Source of the DNA: Chitinophagaceae bacterium | Lineage (GTDB): Bacteria; Bacteroidota; Bacteroidia; Chitinophagales; Chitinophagaceae | DNA: 64,000 bases | Direction: 5' to 3' | NCBI GenBank assembly: GCA_016710745.1 | Contig: JADJVB010000010.1 | Span: 124,001 to 188,000 of the forward strand | Shown here: piece after piece, positions 47,459 to 57,200 of the stretch | Numbering within the stretch: the stretch's first letter is position 1 | Layout of the letters: the number at the start of each line of letters is the position of its first letter | Notes under the pieces: generated by a model | Database searches by the model: none | What the model was told of the DNA's origin: nothing | Seen by the model: the letters and a program-made list of their open reading frames with translations, nothing else | Translations under genes and position numbers: made by a program

Positions 47459-49690
47459 CTACAAATTATCCTTCCAAAATTTTTCCATGGTACGCCGCAT
47501 ATGTAACGTGGTATTTTTTCCCTGGCGTATACTGTGATCACGCATCGGGTACGACATCATACTAAACAGTTTATTGTTCCTGATCAATTCGTTCGCCAGC
47601 ATTTCAAAATTCTGGTAGTGCACATTATCGTCGCCGGTACCATGTATGATCATCAGGTTGCCTTTCAGTTTTCCGGCATGTGTCAAAGGCGATCCTTCGC
47701 GGTAACCATACTCGTTGTCTTTTGGTAAACCCATATAACGCTCCTGGTAAATATTATCATAGAGTGTTTGCAAGGCCACAAAAGAAACAGCTATCCCGGT
47801 TTTGTATACGTCAGCATGACGGAACATACAATGCAAAGTCATTTGTCCGCCGCCGCTCCAGCCCCAGATACCCACGCGCTTATCATCAATAAAAGAATAG
47901 GTAGAGAAGATCTTCTTCGCTGCCTTAGCCTGGTCATCTGCCGCCATTAAACCGATCTGCCGGTAAATGATCTTTCTGAAATCGCGGCCACGGGGCACGC
48001 GGGTTCCGCGGTTATCAATGCTGATCACAATACTGCCCAGTTCGTTGCTGAGGTACTGGTGCCAAAGATTATCACCCGTGCCCCAATTGTCTTGCACGGT
48101 AGAGCCAGCCGGCTCTCCATACACAAAAAACAACAACGGATATTTTTTCTGCGGATCAAAGTTTTTGGGTTTTATCATCCACCCATCCAATACCACGTCG
48201 CCGATATCTACTTTAAAGAACTCCTTATCTTTTAAACCGAGTTCATCAAACTTTGTTTTCAGCGCGGCATTGTCTTCCAGTAATTTTATTTCTTTATGTG
48301 TAGAAAGATCGATCAGCGAAATACGCCTTGGCGTGGTTGAATTCTCAAAACTGTGAATGGCATATTTTGCATTGTCGGATATCTGGTAACTATGCTGCCC
48401 CGCCATATTTGCCGGCGACACCCGTTCTGCTTTACCGGTACCATCGAGCCTGCTGCGGTAGAGGTAGCGCTGTGTAAAATTATCGGGCGAGGCAATATAA
48501 TAAACGAACCCGCCTGCCGGATCAATACAATTGATGTTCACCACATCAAAATCACCTTTGGTGATCAGTTGCATGTTCTTCCCGTCTCTCGATACTTTAT
48601 ACAAATGCATCCAGCCGTCTTTCTCACTGGTCCAGGTAAAGGCCTGTACCTTGTCGAGCCAAACGATATTGTCGTGTATATCTAAAAATGCATCGTCCTT
48701 ATCAGTAAGTATATTTTTGAGCGCCATGGTTTTTGTATTGCCCACCCATACCGTATTGGTATTTTGTAACCGGTTGAGTTGTTGGATCATCACTTCCTCC
48801 GAGCCAGGGATATAATCCATGCGGGCCAGGTAATTGTTGCGGGGATCGCCGGGTACATCAAACCATTTGGTTGCGCCACCGGTTGCCGAAACCACGCCTA
48901 CTTTAACCGCCGAATTATCGGTACCTACTTTTGGATAAGGTAATGGTATGGGAACCGAATAATTGGAATCCACATTGTTGATCATATAAAAAGTACCAAC
49001 GCCTTTTGTATCTGATTGCCAGTAGGCAATATCCTTCCCGTCGGGGCTCCACCGAAAACCATCCAGGTCGCCGAGCTCTTCCTCATACACCCAGTCGAAG
49101 GTGCCGTTGATGATGTTGTCGCCACCGTCTTTGGTAAGCTTTGTTATTATACCGCTGCTGATCTCTTCCACATAAATATTGAGTTTGCTTACATAAGCCA
49201 CCCTGCCGGCATCGGGCGAAAATTTAGCGAACATGAGTGTGGCTTCTTCCAGGCCCTTGCCCAATTGCGTTAATTTTCCATTGGCCAGGTTAAGTACCCA
49301 ATAATCGCCTCTTGAATTTTGTCGCCATACTTTTCGGGTATTGGTAAAAACCAGGAGTTTGCTGTTATCCTCACTCCAGATATAATCGGCAATAGCTAAG
49401 GGTTTACCCGTTCCGGCCGGGATCAGCTGTTTGGCTTCCACCAGCACTTTTCTTGATCCATTGGCAGCATCATATACCACGATATCGCTTCCTTTTACAG
49501 CCGCATTGTTTTCAAGTGTGGAATAGCCGCGGTTATCTTTCATCCAGCGTACCGGCCCAAAACCTTTTGCATTATAGACCCTGTTTTCATAAATATCTTC
49601 CAGGGTTAATTTTTTATCCTGGGCAAAGCTGCTGCTGATACAAAAAAAGGAAATGACCAGTATCAGCCCGAATGAAATTTTACGATTCAT
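47459..49690 (-). CDS. Dipeptidyl peptidase IV-type serine protease (S9B)
   Basis: 743 residues with signal peptide MNRKISFGLILVISFFCIS...FA. An eight-bladed N-terminal beta-propeller is followed by an alpha/beta-hydrolase domain with nucleophile WGWSGGGQMT (~612-621), Asp in IHGTGDDNVH and His in MRDHSIRQG. The double-Glu motif in DWVYEEELGDLDGF binds the free N-terminus and separates DPP-IV from other S9 peptidases. It removes X-Pro or X-Ala dipeptides in the periplasm for peptide uptake. Downstream of the GH95 gene with a 29-base gap, on the same strand, so probably co-transcribed. Confidence 0.95.
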   Translation of the reverse strand: MNRKISFGLILVISFFCISSSFAQDKKLTLEDIYENRVYNAKGFGPVRWMKDNRGYSTLENNAAVKGSDIVVYDAANGSRKVLVEAKQLIPAGTGKPLAIADYIWSEDNSKLLVFTNTRKVWRQNSRGDYWVLNLANGKLTQLGKGLEEATLMFAKFSPDAGRVAYVSKLNIYVEEISSGIITKLTKDGGDNIINGTFDWVYEEELGDLDGFRWSPDGKDIAYWQSDTKGVGTFYMINNVDSNYSVPIPLPYPKVGTDNSAVKVGVVSATGGATKWFDVPGDPRNNYLARMDYIPGSEEVMIQQLNRLQNTNTVWVGNTKTMALKNILTDKDDAFLDIHDNIVWLDKVQAFTWTSEKDGWMHLYKVSRDGKNMQLITKGDFDVVNINCIDPAGGFVYYIASPDNFTQRYLYRSRLDGTGKAERVSPANMAGQHSYQISDNAKYAIHSFENSTTPRRISLIDLSTHKEIKLLEDNAALKTKFDELGLKDKEFFKVDIGDVVLDGWMIKPKNFDPQKKYPLLFFVYGEPAGSTVQDNWGTGDNLWHQYLSNELGSIVISIDNRGTRVPRGRDFRKIIYRQIGLMAADDQAKAAKKIFSTYSFIDDKRVGIWGWSGGGQMTLHCMFRHADVYKTGIAVSFVALQTLYDNIYQERYMGLPKDNEYGYREGSPLTHAGKLKGNLMIIHGTGDDNVHYQNFEMLANELIRNNKLFSMMSYPMRDHSIRQGKNTTLHMRRTMEKFWKDNL

Positions 49691-49719
49691 GTTGATGATT
49701 TTTATTTAATAGGTGAAAG

Positions 49720-52185
49720 TTATTTGTATTCTACCAAATAAACCTCATTTTTTATAGTGAGGAATTCGCAGGTACCATCCGGAAGCGCTTTGAATGGTAC
49801 AACTTTACCGTTGTGCATTACCCGCATACCCGGTTGTTTTTCTATTAAGCAAACACCGCCGGCCTTTGACAAGATCTGAAGACGGGTCATTTTTTTATTC
49901 TTCCAGTTAAGATCCAGTTCAAAAGCGCCCCGGGCACATAGCCCTTTGAAAGTCCCTTCGCTCCATTCATCGGGTAAGGCCGGTAATAACCGGATAACAC
50001 CGCTTTGCGACTGCATCAGCATTTCTGTAACGGCAGCGCTTACCCCAAAATTACCGTCAACCTGCAGCGACCTGCCGCATAAGGCGAACAGGGAGGTACA
50101 ACTCTGTTCTTTTAAATAACCTTTGTAAATTTTATTGGCCCGGTTGCCATCAGCCAGCCTGGCCCACAACGCCATCTTCCAGGCCCTTGAAAAACCGGTA
50201 GAGCCATCGCCTCTTTCTTCCAGCACTTTTTTGTATGCTTCGATCAGGGCAGGCGTTCTCTTTTCGTACAATACCTTGCCCGGGTACAATCCGTACATAT
50301 GTGAAAAATGCCGGTGGTTTTTTTCCAACGACTTCCAATCGTCTGCCCATTCCTGTAATGAACCGTCTTTGCCGATTTGCGGCGGCACCAATTTTTCTCT
50401 CGCCACTTTTACACGTTGAATAAAAGCATCATCCTTTCCTAAAACTTCAGCTGCTGCTGTATAATAACCAAACAGGTCGTACAGGATCTGCATGTCGATA
50501 GACGAGCCCGCACAAATGGTAGTGCCCTCTCTGAACCCGCCCGTCACTTCATCAAAATAGGGCTTGTTGCCGCCGCCATCCGGAAAATTCTCCGGCGAGG
50601 TGGAGGGATTGGTGACCAGCCATTTCCCATTGGGATGCGGTACCAGGAAATCCATAAAGAACTGCACCGATCCTTCAATCAGCGGGAATGCCTCTTTTAA
50701 AAAATCCTTGTCCATCGTGTATTGGTAATGCTCCCACAAATGGGTACAGAGCCAGGCGCCACCAACCGTAAAAGTGCCCCAGGTAGGACCATCCATCGGC
50801 GCTGCCACCCGCCAGATATCGGTATTTTGATGAAACACCCAGCCCCGGGCGCCATAGTGTTCACGGGCAACCTGCGATCCCTGGTCGGTTAATTCCCTGA
50901 TCATGTCGAACAATGGACCGGCAAATTCCGACAGGTTACCACTCTCTACCGGCCAGTAATTCATTTCTGTATTGATGTTGGTGGTATATTTCGAATCCCA
51001 TGACGGATTCATGTTGTCATTCCAGATGCCCTGCAGGTTGGCAGGCTGTGTACCCGGCCTCGAAGAACCGATCATGAGGTAACGGCCAAACTGGTAACTC
51101 AATGCCGCCATAGATGGATCAGCCTCCGTTTGAATTTTTTTCATCCGCTCCGAAGTGGGCAAAAAAGAATTTTTAGTATTGGATAACTGAAGAGAGACCC
51201 TGTCGAAATATTTTTTATGATCGGCGACCGCCTGTACAAAAATGGCTGTCTGTTCTTTATTTTCAATACCTGTAAAATAATCGTTTACCCGTTGATGTTG
51301 ATCGGCGCTTACGTCTTTATAATTCACAAAATTGGTGGCGGCAGCAAAATACAGGGTGACGGCATTGGCGTTCTCAATGATCAGGTCAACGCCATTTGTT
51401 CTTATACTGCCGCCCTCGGGTATCGCTTTAATTCTTGCTTCGTATCGCATCCTGCCTTCGATGCCCATATAGTCGGCCGACTTTCCGGTGAGCACCAGGC
51501 CGTCGTTTCCAAAGGGGTCCATCCTGAAATAATCTGTTGCGTAATTGGAGTGGGTTTGGTTTCTTTCGCCGCGCAGGTTAGCGGTAAAGGAAATGGCACC
51601 GGGTTTATCGGCAGTAAGGCGAACCACAATTACCTGGTCGGGCGCCGAAGCATATACCTCTCTTTGATAAGTAATATTATTGGCGCTGTAACTTACGCCA
51701 GCAATTCCGTTTTCGAGGTCGAGCCATCTTTTGTAAGCGGTGATACTGTCCTGATTTTTAAAAAATAAATGCAGGTTGGCCAGGCATTGGTATTTCATTT
51801 GCTCAACGGGGTAGCCCATGAGATATCGGCCAAACAGGTTATGGGCTTCCAGGTATTTTTCTTCGAAAACCATTTTCTGGATCTCGGGCAATACTTTATA
51901 CCCGCCTTTTACCACCGTAGAATAAGGGCCGCCCGACCAATAGGTTTCCTCATTCAGTTGAATGCGTTCTTCGCCGTTTTTTCCAAAAACCATGGCGCCC
52001 AGGCGGCCGTTACCTACCGGCAGCGCTTCGTCCCATTTTTTTGCCGGGATATCATACCACAGCAAAGCAGCCGGGTCAAAATTTGCAGTTTTGATCTTCT
52101 CTGCCGTATTAACTGGCTGTGCACACACAGTTATTGTTAAAAAAATAGAACAGAGCAATAAAAAGCCTGAATTCCGTTTCATCAT
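49720..52185 (-). CDS. GH95 family alpha-L-fucosidase (or alpha-L-galactosidase)
   Basis: 821 residues with signal peptide MMKRNSGFLLLCSIFLTITVCA. Typical GH95 blocks: WDEALPVGNGRLGAMVFG at ~50-70, RIQLNEETYWSGGPYS, and the catalytic (alpha/alpha)6 barrel with NLQGIWNDNMNPSWDSKY and TTNINTEMNYWPVE (catalytic Asn/Asp/Glu region). The C-terminal SLFALCGRSLQVDGNFGVSA and LLPALPDEW segments are diagnostic. It cleaves terminal alpha-1,2-linked fucose by inversion. Export suggests scavenging of fucosylated glycans, consistent with the GH30 gene in this window, although no SusCD transporter is seen. Operon with DPP-IV. Confidence 0.93.
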   Translation of the reverse strand: MMKRNSGFLLLCSIFLTITVCAQPVNTAEKIKTANFDPAALLWYDIPAKKWDEALPVGNGRLGAMVFGKNGEERIQLNEETYWSGGPYSTVVKGGYKVLPEIQKMVFEEKYLEAHNLFGRYLMGYPVEQMKYQCLANLHLFFKNQDSITAYKRWLDLENGIAGVSYSANNITYQREVYASAPDQVIVVRLTADKPGAISFTANLRGERNQTHSNYATDYFRMDPFGNDGLVLTGKSADYMGIEGRMRYEARIKAIPEGGSIRTNGVDLIIENANAVTLYFAAATNFVNYKDVSADQHQRVNDYFTGIENKEQTAIFVQAVADHKKYFDRVSLQLSNTKNSFLPTSERMKKIQTEADPSMAALSYQFGRYLMIGSSRPGTQPANLQGIWNDNMNPSWDSKYTTNINTEMNYWPVESGNLSEFAGPLFDMIRELTDQGSQVAREHYGARGWVFHQNTDIWRVAAPMDGPTWGTFTVGGAWLCTHLWEHYQYTMDKDFLKEAFPLIEGSVQFFMDFLVPHPNGKWLVTNPSTSPENFPDGGGNKPYFDEVTGGFREGTTICAGSSIDMQILYDLFGYYTAAAEVLGKDDAFIQRVKVAREKLVPPQIGKDGSLQEWADDWKSLEKNHRHFSHMYGLYPGKVLYEKRTPALIEAYKKVLEERGDGSTGFSRAWKMALWARLADGNRANKIYKGYLKEQSCTSLFALCGRSLQVDGNFGVSAAVTEMLMQSQSGVIRLLPALPDEWSEGTFKGLCARGAFELDLNWKNKKMTRLQILSKAGGVCLIEKQPGMRVMHNGKVVPFKALPDGTCEFLTIKNEVYLVEYK

Positions 52186-52512
52186 TATGTAGCTTTTAAA
52201 ACATGAAGTAATTGTAACGCGGAAGTTTACCCGGGAATAGATACCGTTTTAAAAGTAACAAAATTTAATGGTTAATGAATCGCTTTCAGTTGAAAAAAGA
52301 CAGGCCCGGCCAGGTTAAAATTATTCACATACCCTACCAGGCAATTACCGTATATCACATAAAACGGTCAATTCATGATCACTAATCCTATATAAACTGA
52401 TTTTCGTCATTTGGTTAATCCCTTTTTGTTAGTTCTTTTACGGTCAATATTGATACTTTGTACCGAATTATTATTCCGGAACAATATTGTTTAACGATTA
52501 AATGCTACAAAT

Positions 52513-53865
52513 ATGATTGCTACAAAAGAATCGACCATCGATATTTTTATGAAAATGGTTGAAAACCGAAATCCTGGCCAGGCTGAATTTCAGCAGGCCG
52601 TATATGAAGTTGCCCTGGCGGTGATCCCCTTTATGGAAAAACACCCCGAATATAAAAAAGCAAACATCCTGGAACGAATGATCGAAGCAGAACGTATCAT
52701 CATCTTCAGGGTTCCCTGGGTTGATGATCAAGGCAATTTTCGGGTGAACCGCGGTTTCCGCGTACAGATGAATAACGCCATTGGCCCGTATAAAGGCGGA
52801 CTGCGCTTTCACCCCAACGTCACCTTAAGTGTTTTAAAATTCCTGGCCTTTGAACAGGTTTATAAAAACTCACTCACCACGCTGCCCATGGGCGGAGGTA
52901 AGGGAGGCTCGGATTTTGATCCGAAAGGAAAATCCGATAATGAAGTCATGAATTTTTGCCAGAGTTTTATGACGGAGCTATTCAGGCATATTGGCAAGGA
53001 CACGGATATTCCGGCGGGGGATATTGGCGTAGGCTCCCGGGAGATCGGGTTCCTGTTTGGACAATATAAAAGACTTTCCAACGAGTTCAATGGCGTATTA
53101 ACCGGCAAAGGTTTTGCCTATGGAGGCAGCCTCATCCGTCCTGAAGCCACCGGGTACGGCTTATTGTATTTTGTTGAGGAAATGCTGAAGTTAAAAGGAG
53201 ATACAATCAGGAATAAAAAAGTATTGATATCCGGTAGTGGCAATGTGGCACAGTATGCCATTGAAAAAACCCTGGTATTTGGCGGCATCCCCATTACCGC
53301 ATCCGACAGTAATGGTTTTATTTATGACCCTTATGGTATCGACGCCGAAAAATTAGCCTACCTGATGGACTTGAAGAATAAAAAGCGCGGACGTATCAGC
53401 GAATATGCGGAAAAATATGGTTGTGATTATTTCGAAGGAGAGCGGCCCTGGAAGATCCCGGCCGATATTGCCCTGCCCTGTGCGGTACAGAATGAACTGG
53501 ATGAGGACGATGCAAACAAGCTTGTATCGAATGGTTGTTTATTGGTGGCCGAAGGTGCCAACATGCCAACCACTCCGGATGCAATTACGGTTTTGCAAAA
53601 AAACGGAATACTGTATGCACCGGGTAAAGCAACCAATGCAGGCGGTGTAGCTGTATCAGGACTGGAGATGTCGCAAAACTCTGCCCGGCTTTACTGGACA
53701 AGAGAAGAGGTAGAGGGTAAGTTAAAACTCATTATGCAGAGTATACACACACAATGTATACAATACGGAACCGGTGCCGACGGTAAAATTGATTATTTGA
53801 AAGGAGCCAATATAGCCGGGTTTGTGCGGGTTGCGGATGCCATGCTGGCCGAAGGACATGTGTAA
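52513..53865 (+). CDS. gdhA: NADP-type glutamate dehydrogenase
   Basis: 450 residues, the normal size of hexameric bacterial GdhA. Active-site region PYKGGLRFHPNVTLSVLKFL, the PMGGGKGGSDFDPKGKSD loop (catalytic Lys in GGGKGG), GVGSREIGFLFGQYKR and the Rossmann motif VLISGSGNVAQYA are all present, and the C-terminal SGLEMSQNSARLYWTREEV is typical. It catalyses reductive amination of 2-oxoglutarate; NADP preference is inferred from the subgroup. Transcription ends at a hairpin terminator (53891-53922). Confidence 0.97.
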   Translation: MIATKESTIDIFMKMVENRNPGQAEFQQAVYEVALAVIPFMEKHPEYKKANILERMIEAERIIIFRVPWVDDQGNFRVNRGFRVQMNNAIGPYKGGLRFHPNVTLSVLKFLAFEQVYKNSLTTLPMGGGKGGSDFDPKGKSDNEVMNFCQSFMTELFRHIGKDTDIPAGDIGVGSREIGFLFGQYKRLSNEFNGVLTGKGFAYGGSLIRPEATGYGLLYFVEEMLKLKGDTIRNKKVLISGSGNVAQYAIEKTLVFGGIPITASDSNGFIYDPYGIDAEKLAYLMDLKNKKRGRISEYAEKYGCDYFEGERPWKIPADIALPCAVQNELDEDDANKLVSNGCLLVAEGANMPTTPDAITVLQKNGILYAPGKATNAGGVAVSGLEMSQNSARLYWTREEVEGKLKLIMQSIHTQCIQYGTGADGKIDYLKGANIAGFVRVADAMLAEGHV

Positions 53866-53890
53866 GTAAAGATAATCAGGGTTCACTTTA

Positions 53891-53922
53891 AGGTTCTTGT
53901 CCTGGCGACACGAGCCTTTTTT
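53891..53922 (+). terminator. Intrinsic terminator of gdhA
   Basis: Stem AGGTTCTTGTC / GACACGAGCCT with two mismatches, loop CTGGC, then a T6 run, 25 bases after the stop. Confidence 0.75.
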
Positions 53923-54039
53923 GCTGTTTGAGGAAGCCCTGTAGCCGTCTGGCTTTCAACCAACGGCCCGTTAAACTATTTGATGTACCCTTCATTACCT
54001 AACGAAGTACAATCAACCTCAAAAATTTTATTTCCCGTT

Positions 54040-54100
54040 GCCCAGGTCGTTGTCTCCACTGAACATGTCGTTCCGGTCGGTGAAGACACCGACCAGGGCG
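54040..54100. repeat. REP-like element
   Basis: Diverged left arm AGGTCGTTGTCTCCACTGAAC then CGTTCC and the intact hairpin GGTCGGTGAAGACACCGACC. The last REP unit in the window. Confidence 0.75.
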
Positions 54101-54175
54101 AAAATCATCCTGAAAAATTATATTTCTTCTCCTCCATTATTTTACAGAACTTAAACATTCATACACATTGCAACT

Positions 54176-55306
54176 ATGGAATTTATAAAAGTTTGTTCAG
54201 TAAAAGAGTTACCACCCGATAGCCAGAAAATAGTAGAATGCGGTTTGCAAAAAGTGGCGTTGTTTCATTTTAATAATGAGATCACGGCGATTGCCAATGC
54301 CTGTTTGCACAAAGCTGGTCCGCTGGGGTTAGGGGCCGTAACAAAAAAATACGATGGTACCTATGTTACCTGTCCCTGGCATGGTTGGGAGTATAATATT
54401 AAAACCGGTTCGGCACCACCGGGCTATGAAGACAAACAGGCCGTGTATGAAGTAAAAATAGAAGGCGATGATATATTGTTGAGTGCACAGCCCATCAGCA
54501 AAGCACACCGGGCCACGCATGATCTGTCGATGATTGAAGACCTGATGAAGTTGAAATATGAAACAACGGCGGGGTCAAAAAATATTCTGGGCATCAGCAC
54601 CACCAATATGAATGACGACTTACCAAGATACAGTACATCGGAAGCCGCACTGGAAACGGCATTGGAATATGCTGCTGAAAAACATGGCGCTGCTACTAAA
54701 ATGCTGAAACTGCGGGAACTGGGTTTCCGCGCCTGCGAAGGTTATTACAGTCAACACATGAATGCCTGCACCTGGCCCTGCAGCATTACCGAAATGGAAC
54801 CGGGAGATGGTATGACACCCGTTTACCGGGATATGATACTCTGGGCCGATATTATTTTAATAGCAACACCTATCCGTTGGGGTAATGCATCTTCCCTGTA
54901 TTTTAAAATGGCCGAACGGTTGAACTGTGTACAAAACCAGATAACCCTTAAAGACAAAGTATTGGTAAAAGATAAAGTGGCTTCGTTCATCATTACCGGC
55001 GGGCAGGATAATATACAGCAGGTGGCCGGGCAGATGATGGTATTTTTTACCGACCTCGGTTTTACATTTCCGCCCTTCAGTTTCCTGGGCTGGAGCCGGG
55101 GCTGGACCGCCGAAGACATGGATAAGAACGTGTTGCAATTCAAACAAAGCGAATACATACAACGCACTGCCAAAGAATTGGTTGACAATTGCGTGGATAC
55201 CCTGCAACGCATTAAGCATGTGCATGAGTTCAATATTAAAGCCCCAAAACCACATAAGGAAGATTCGCTGAGCTTTGGTATTAAGAATCCCGATATGAAT
55301 ATTTGA
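54176..55306 (+). CDS. Rieske [2Fe-2S] domain fused to an NADPH-dependent FMN-reductase-like domain
   Basis: 376 residues. Residues 1-105 are a Rieske ferredoxin: ACLHKAGPLGLGA (C-x-H, ~43-45) and VTCPWHGWEYN (C-x-x-H, ~64-67) ligate the cluster. A linker follows, and then a flavodoxin-like NAD(P)H:FMN oxidoreductase (ILGISTTNMNDDLPRY near 140, RACEGYYSQHMNACTWPCSI, WADIILIATPIRWGNASSLY). An electron path from FMN to the cluster in one polypeptide is inferred. The stop lies 1 base before the start of a heptaheme cytochrome c gene, so the two should be co-translated. There is no signal peptide, so the protein is cytoplasmic. Partner and substrate unknown. Confidence 0.88.
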   Translation: MEFIKVCSVKELPPDSQKIVECGLQKVALFHFNNEITAIANACLHKAGPLGLGAVTKKYDGTYVTCPWHGWEYNIKTGSAPPGYEDKQAVYEVKIEGDDILLSAQPISKAHRATHDLSMIEDLMKLKYETTAGSKNILGISTTNMNDDLPRYSTSEAALETALEYAAEKHGAATKMLKLRELGFRACEGYYSQHMNACTWPCSITEMEPGDGMTPVYRDMILWADIILIATPIRWGNASSLYFKMAERLNCVQNQITLKDKVLVKDKVASFIITGGQDNIQQVAGQMMVFFTDLGFTFPPFSFLGWSRGWTAEDMDKNVLQFKQSEYIQRTAKELVDNCVDTLQRIKHVHEFNIKAPKPHKEDSLSFGIKNPDMNI

Positions 55307-55307
55307 T

Positions 55308-56567
55308 ATGCTGATCATAAAAAACAGAAAAATACTTTTTGCGTTAGCAACAGTTTTTGTGCCCATCATCTTTTTATCGCAATGTATTAACACAGCCCCA
55401 AGGACCGACCCCAGGGGTACAGCCTATGCCGAAGAACACACCTGCCGGCAGTGCCACCAGGCCATTTATGATTCTGCCCTGTTAACGGCACACTTTAACG
55501 CATCGGCCGCAGCAACTTTACAAAATGTACCGGGCCATTTTAATACAGGGCACAATAGTTTTATTTATGACAGTATTACCCGGGTACAAATAGAAAAACG
55601 CGAAAGCGGCTATTACCAGGTATTGTATAAAAATGATATTGCGCAGGAATCCGGGCGTTTCGATATTGGTTTTGGTTTTCGACATGCGCAAACCTGGCTA
55701 TACTGGAACAACGACCAAACCTATGAGCTGCCTGTTTCATATTACCGGGCCGTTAATAACTGGGGAACCAGCCCGGGTTTTTCGGCAACTATACCCAACT
55801 TTAACCGGCTGATCGGTGTTGATTGTTTTGAGTGCCACAGTTCCTATATCAGCACTAAGAAAAAGGCGGCCGGTGATTATTTTTCGAAAGCAGGTGAACC
55901 CGAATTGCTTGAAAAAAGTTCATTGGTGTACGGCATCGATTGCCAGCGTTGCCATGGGCCCGCGGCACAACATGCCGATTATCATGTACAGCATCCCGAC
56001 ATCAAAGTTGCGAAATATATAGTAAGCAAACAGTCGCTCAATCAACAACAAAAACTGGATGCCTGTGCTGTTTGCCATTCGGGAAACGATAAAAGAAAAC
56101 TAAGATCCAGGTTTTTTTTCAGACCGGGTGAGCTGCTGGCCGATTACTTTTTGCCTTCTTTATCGCCCGACAGTTCCCGTGCTTTTGATGTACATGGAAA
56201 CCAGTTTAACCTGTTGAAGCAGAGCAAATGCTTCCTGGGCAGCAACAGCATGACCTGCGCTTCCTGTCATAATCCGCATAACAGGTCAACAAACGGTGCC
56301 CCGGGGGCGGAAAATATAGCGGCCTATTCGCAAAAATGTATGGGCTGCCATACCGAAGCTGCCGGAAACTTTTGTACCGTGGATGTTGTTCCGGGGCTGT
56401 TATTACAAGACAATTGTATCGACTGCCATATGCCTAAACAATCATCGAATGCGATCAGCTTTCAGCTTTCCGGTTCCACAGATCTGTCGGCATACCTGTT
56501 GCGGACCCACCGGATCGCTATCTACAACAATTTGACAAGAAGAAAGAATGAATCGAAAGATCATTGA
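55308..56567 (+). CDS. Heptaheme cytochrome c, lipoprotein
   Basis: 419 residues. The N-terminal membrane segment ILFALATVFVPIIFLSQC ends in a lipobox-like cysteine. Seven CxxCH heme-binding motifs: CRQCH, CFECH, CQRCH, CAVCH, CASCH, CMGCH and CIDCH, as in multiheme c-type cytochromes of the c554/NrfA-like superfamily. Expected to be periplasmic or outer-membrane attached and to move electrons. Directly downstream of the Rieske-flavin protein gene (1 base gap), suggesting one electron-transfer unit across the membrane, although no membrane quinone protein is in the window. Confidence 0.9.
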   Translation: MLIIKNRKILFALATVFVPIIFLSQCINTAPRTDPRGTAYAEEHTCRQCHQAIYDSALLTAHFNASAAATLQNVPGHFNTGHNSFIYDSITRVQIEKRESGYYQVLYKNDIAQESGRFDIGFGFRHAQTWLYWNNDQTYELPVSYYRAVNNWGTSPGFSATIPNFNRLIGVDCFECHSSYISTKKKAAGDYFSKAGEPELLEKSSLVYGIDCQRCHGPAAQHADYHVQHPDIKVAKYIVSKQSLNQQQKLDACAVCHSGNDKRKLRSRFFFRPGELLADYFLPSLSPDSSRAFDVHGNQFNLLKQSKCFLGSNSMTCASCHNPHNRSTNGAPGAENIAAYSQKCMGCHTEAAGNFCTVDVVPGLLLQDNCIDCHMPKQSSNAISFQLSGSTDLSAYLLRTHRIAIYNNLTRRKNESKDH

Positions 56568-56675
56568 TGCAGTACCCGGGGTGAGACGCCTTGTAATCAG
56601 TATAATCAATAGCGAAATACCCCGGGAGGGCATTTACACAAAATCATATTTTTTGTATCTTTCTAATAAAAAAGC

Positions 56676-57107
56676 ATGAAAAAGAAACTATTTCGTTCGT
56701 TTATTGTCCTGGCATTTTTACTGGCTGTGGCTGCCGACAGTCAGGCGCAGCGTGAAAGCTTTTTAGGAGAAATAAAGCTGGTGGGGTTTAATTTTGCACC
56801 ACGTGGCTGGGCAGATTGTAATGGCCAGTTATTACCCATTTCAAATAACATGGCCTTGTTTTCACTGTTGGGTACCATCTATGGAGGTGACGGCCGTACT
56901 ACTTTCGCCCTGCCCGATCTGCGTGGCCGTGTGCCGGTTGGTATCGGTAAAGCAGATGATACAAGGGAGGTAAAACAGGGAGAAAAGTCGCGTCCTGAAA
57001 AAATTACGGCATCAACAGACGCTGATGGCTCAGCAAAAACCAGCACGCCCTATTTAGGCATGCGGTATGTAATTTGCACGCAGGGTACTTTTCCGTCGAG
57101 AAATTAG
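56676..57107 (+). CDS. Tail-collar-domain exported protein (MdpB-like)
   Basis: 143 residues. Signal peptide MKKKLFRSFIVLAFLLAVAADSQAQ is followed by the phage tail collar fold: FLGEIKLVGFNFAPRGWADC, NGQLLPISNNMALFSLLGTI, YGGDGRTTFALPDLRGRVPV and GIG. This family is common in free-living bacteria as secreted 'microcystin-dependent protein'-type genes. The Ala-rich signal peptide and lack of phage genes argue against a prophage. A TATCTTTC stretch just before the start resembles the -7 promoter box. Function unknown. Confidence 0.85.
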   Translation: MKKKLFRSFIVLAFLLAVAADSQAQRESFLGEIKLVGFNFAPRGWADCNGQLLPISNNMALFSLLGTIYGGDGRTTFALPDLRGRVPVGIGKADDTREVKQGEKSRPEKITASTDADGSAKTSTPYLGMRYVICTQGTFPSRN

Positions 57108-57200
57108 TTCATTAAGCACCGTTATACCAACATCGGCAGCTGCTTTTAAACCTTTATGAACGATAAAAGGTTAACTTGTATAATAACAACAAATGAAATC

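Larger units (their letters stand above)
53866..54175. other. Intergenic region with terminator and REP element
   Basis: Holds the gdhA terminator (53891-53922) and a REP unit (54040-54100); no gene. Confidence 0.5.

Noticed and set aside
56676..57107. Prophage tail gene
   Set aside because: The collar-domain protein has a signal peptide and no phage neighbours; it fits the bacterial secreted family.
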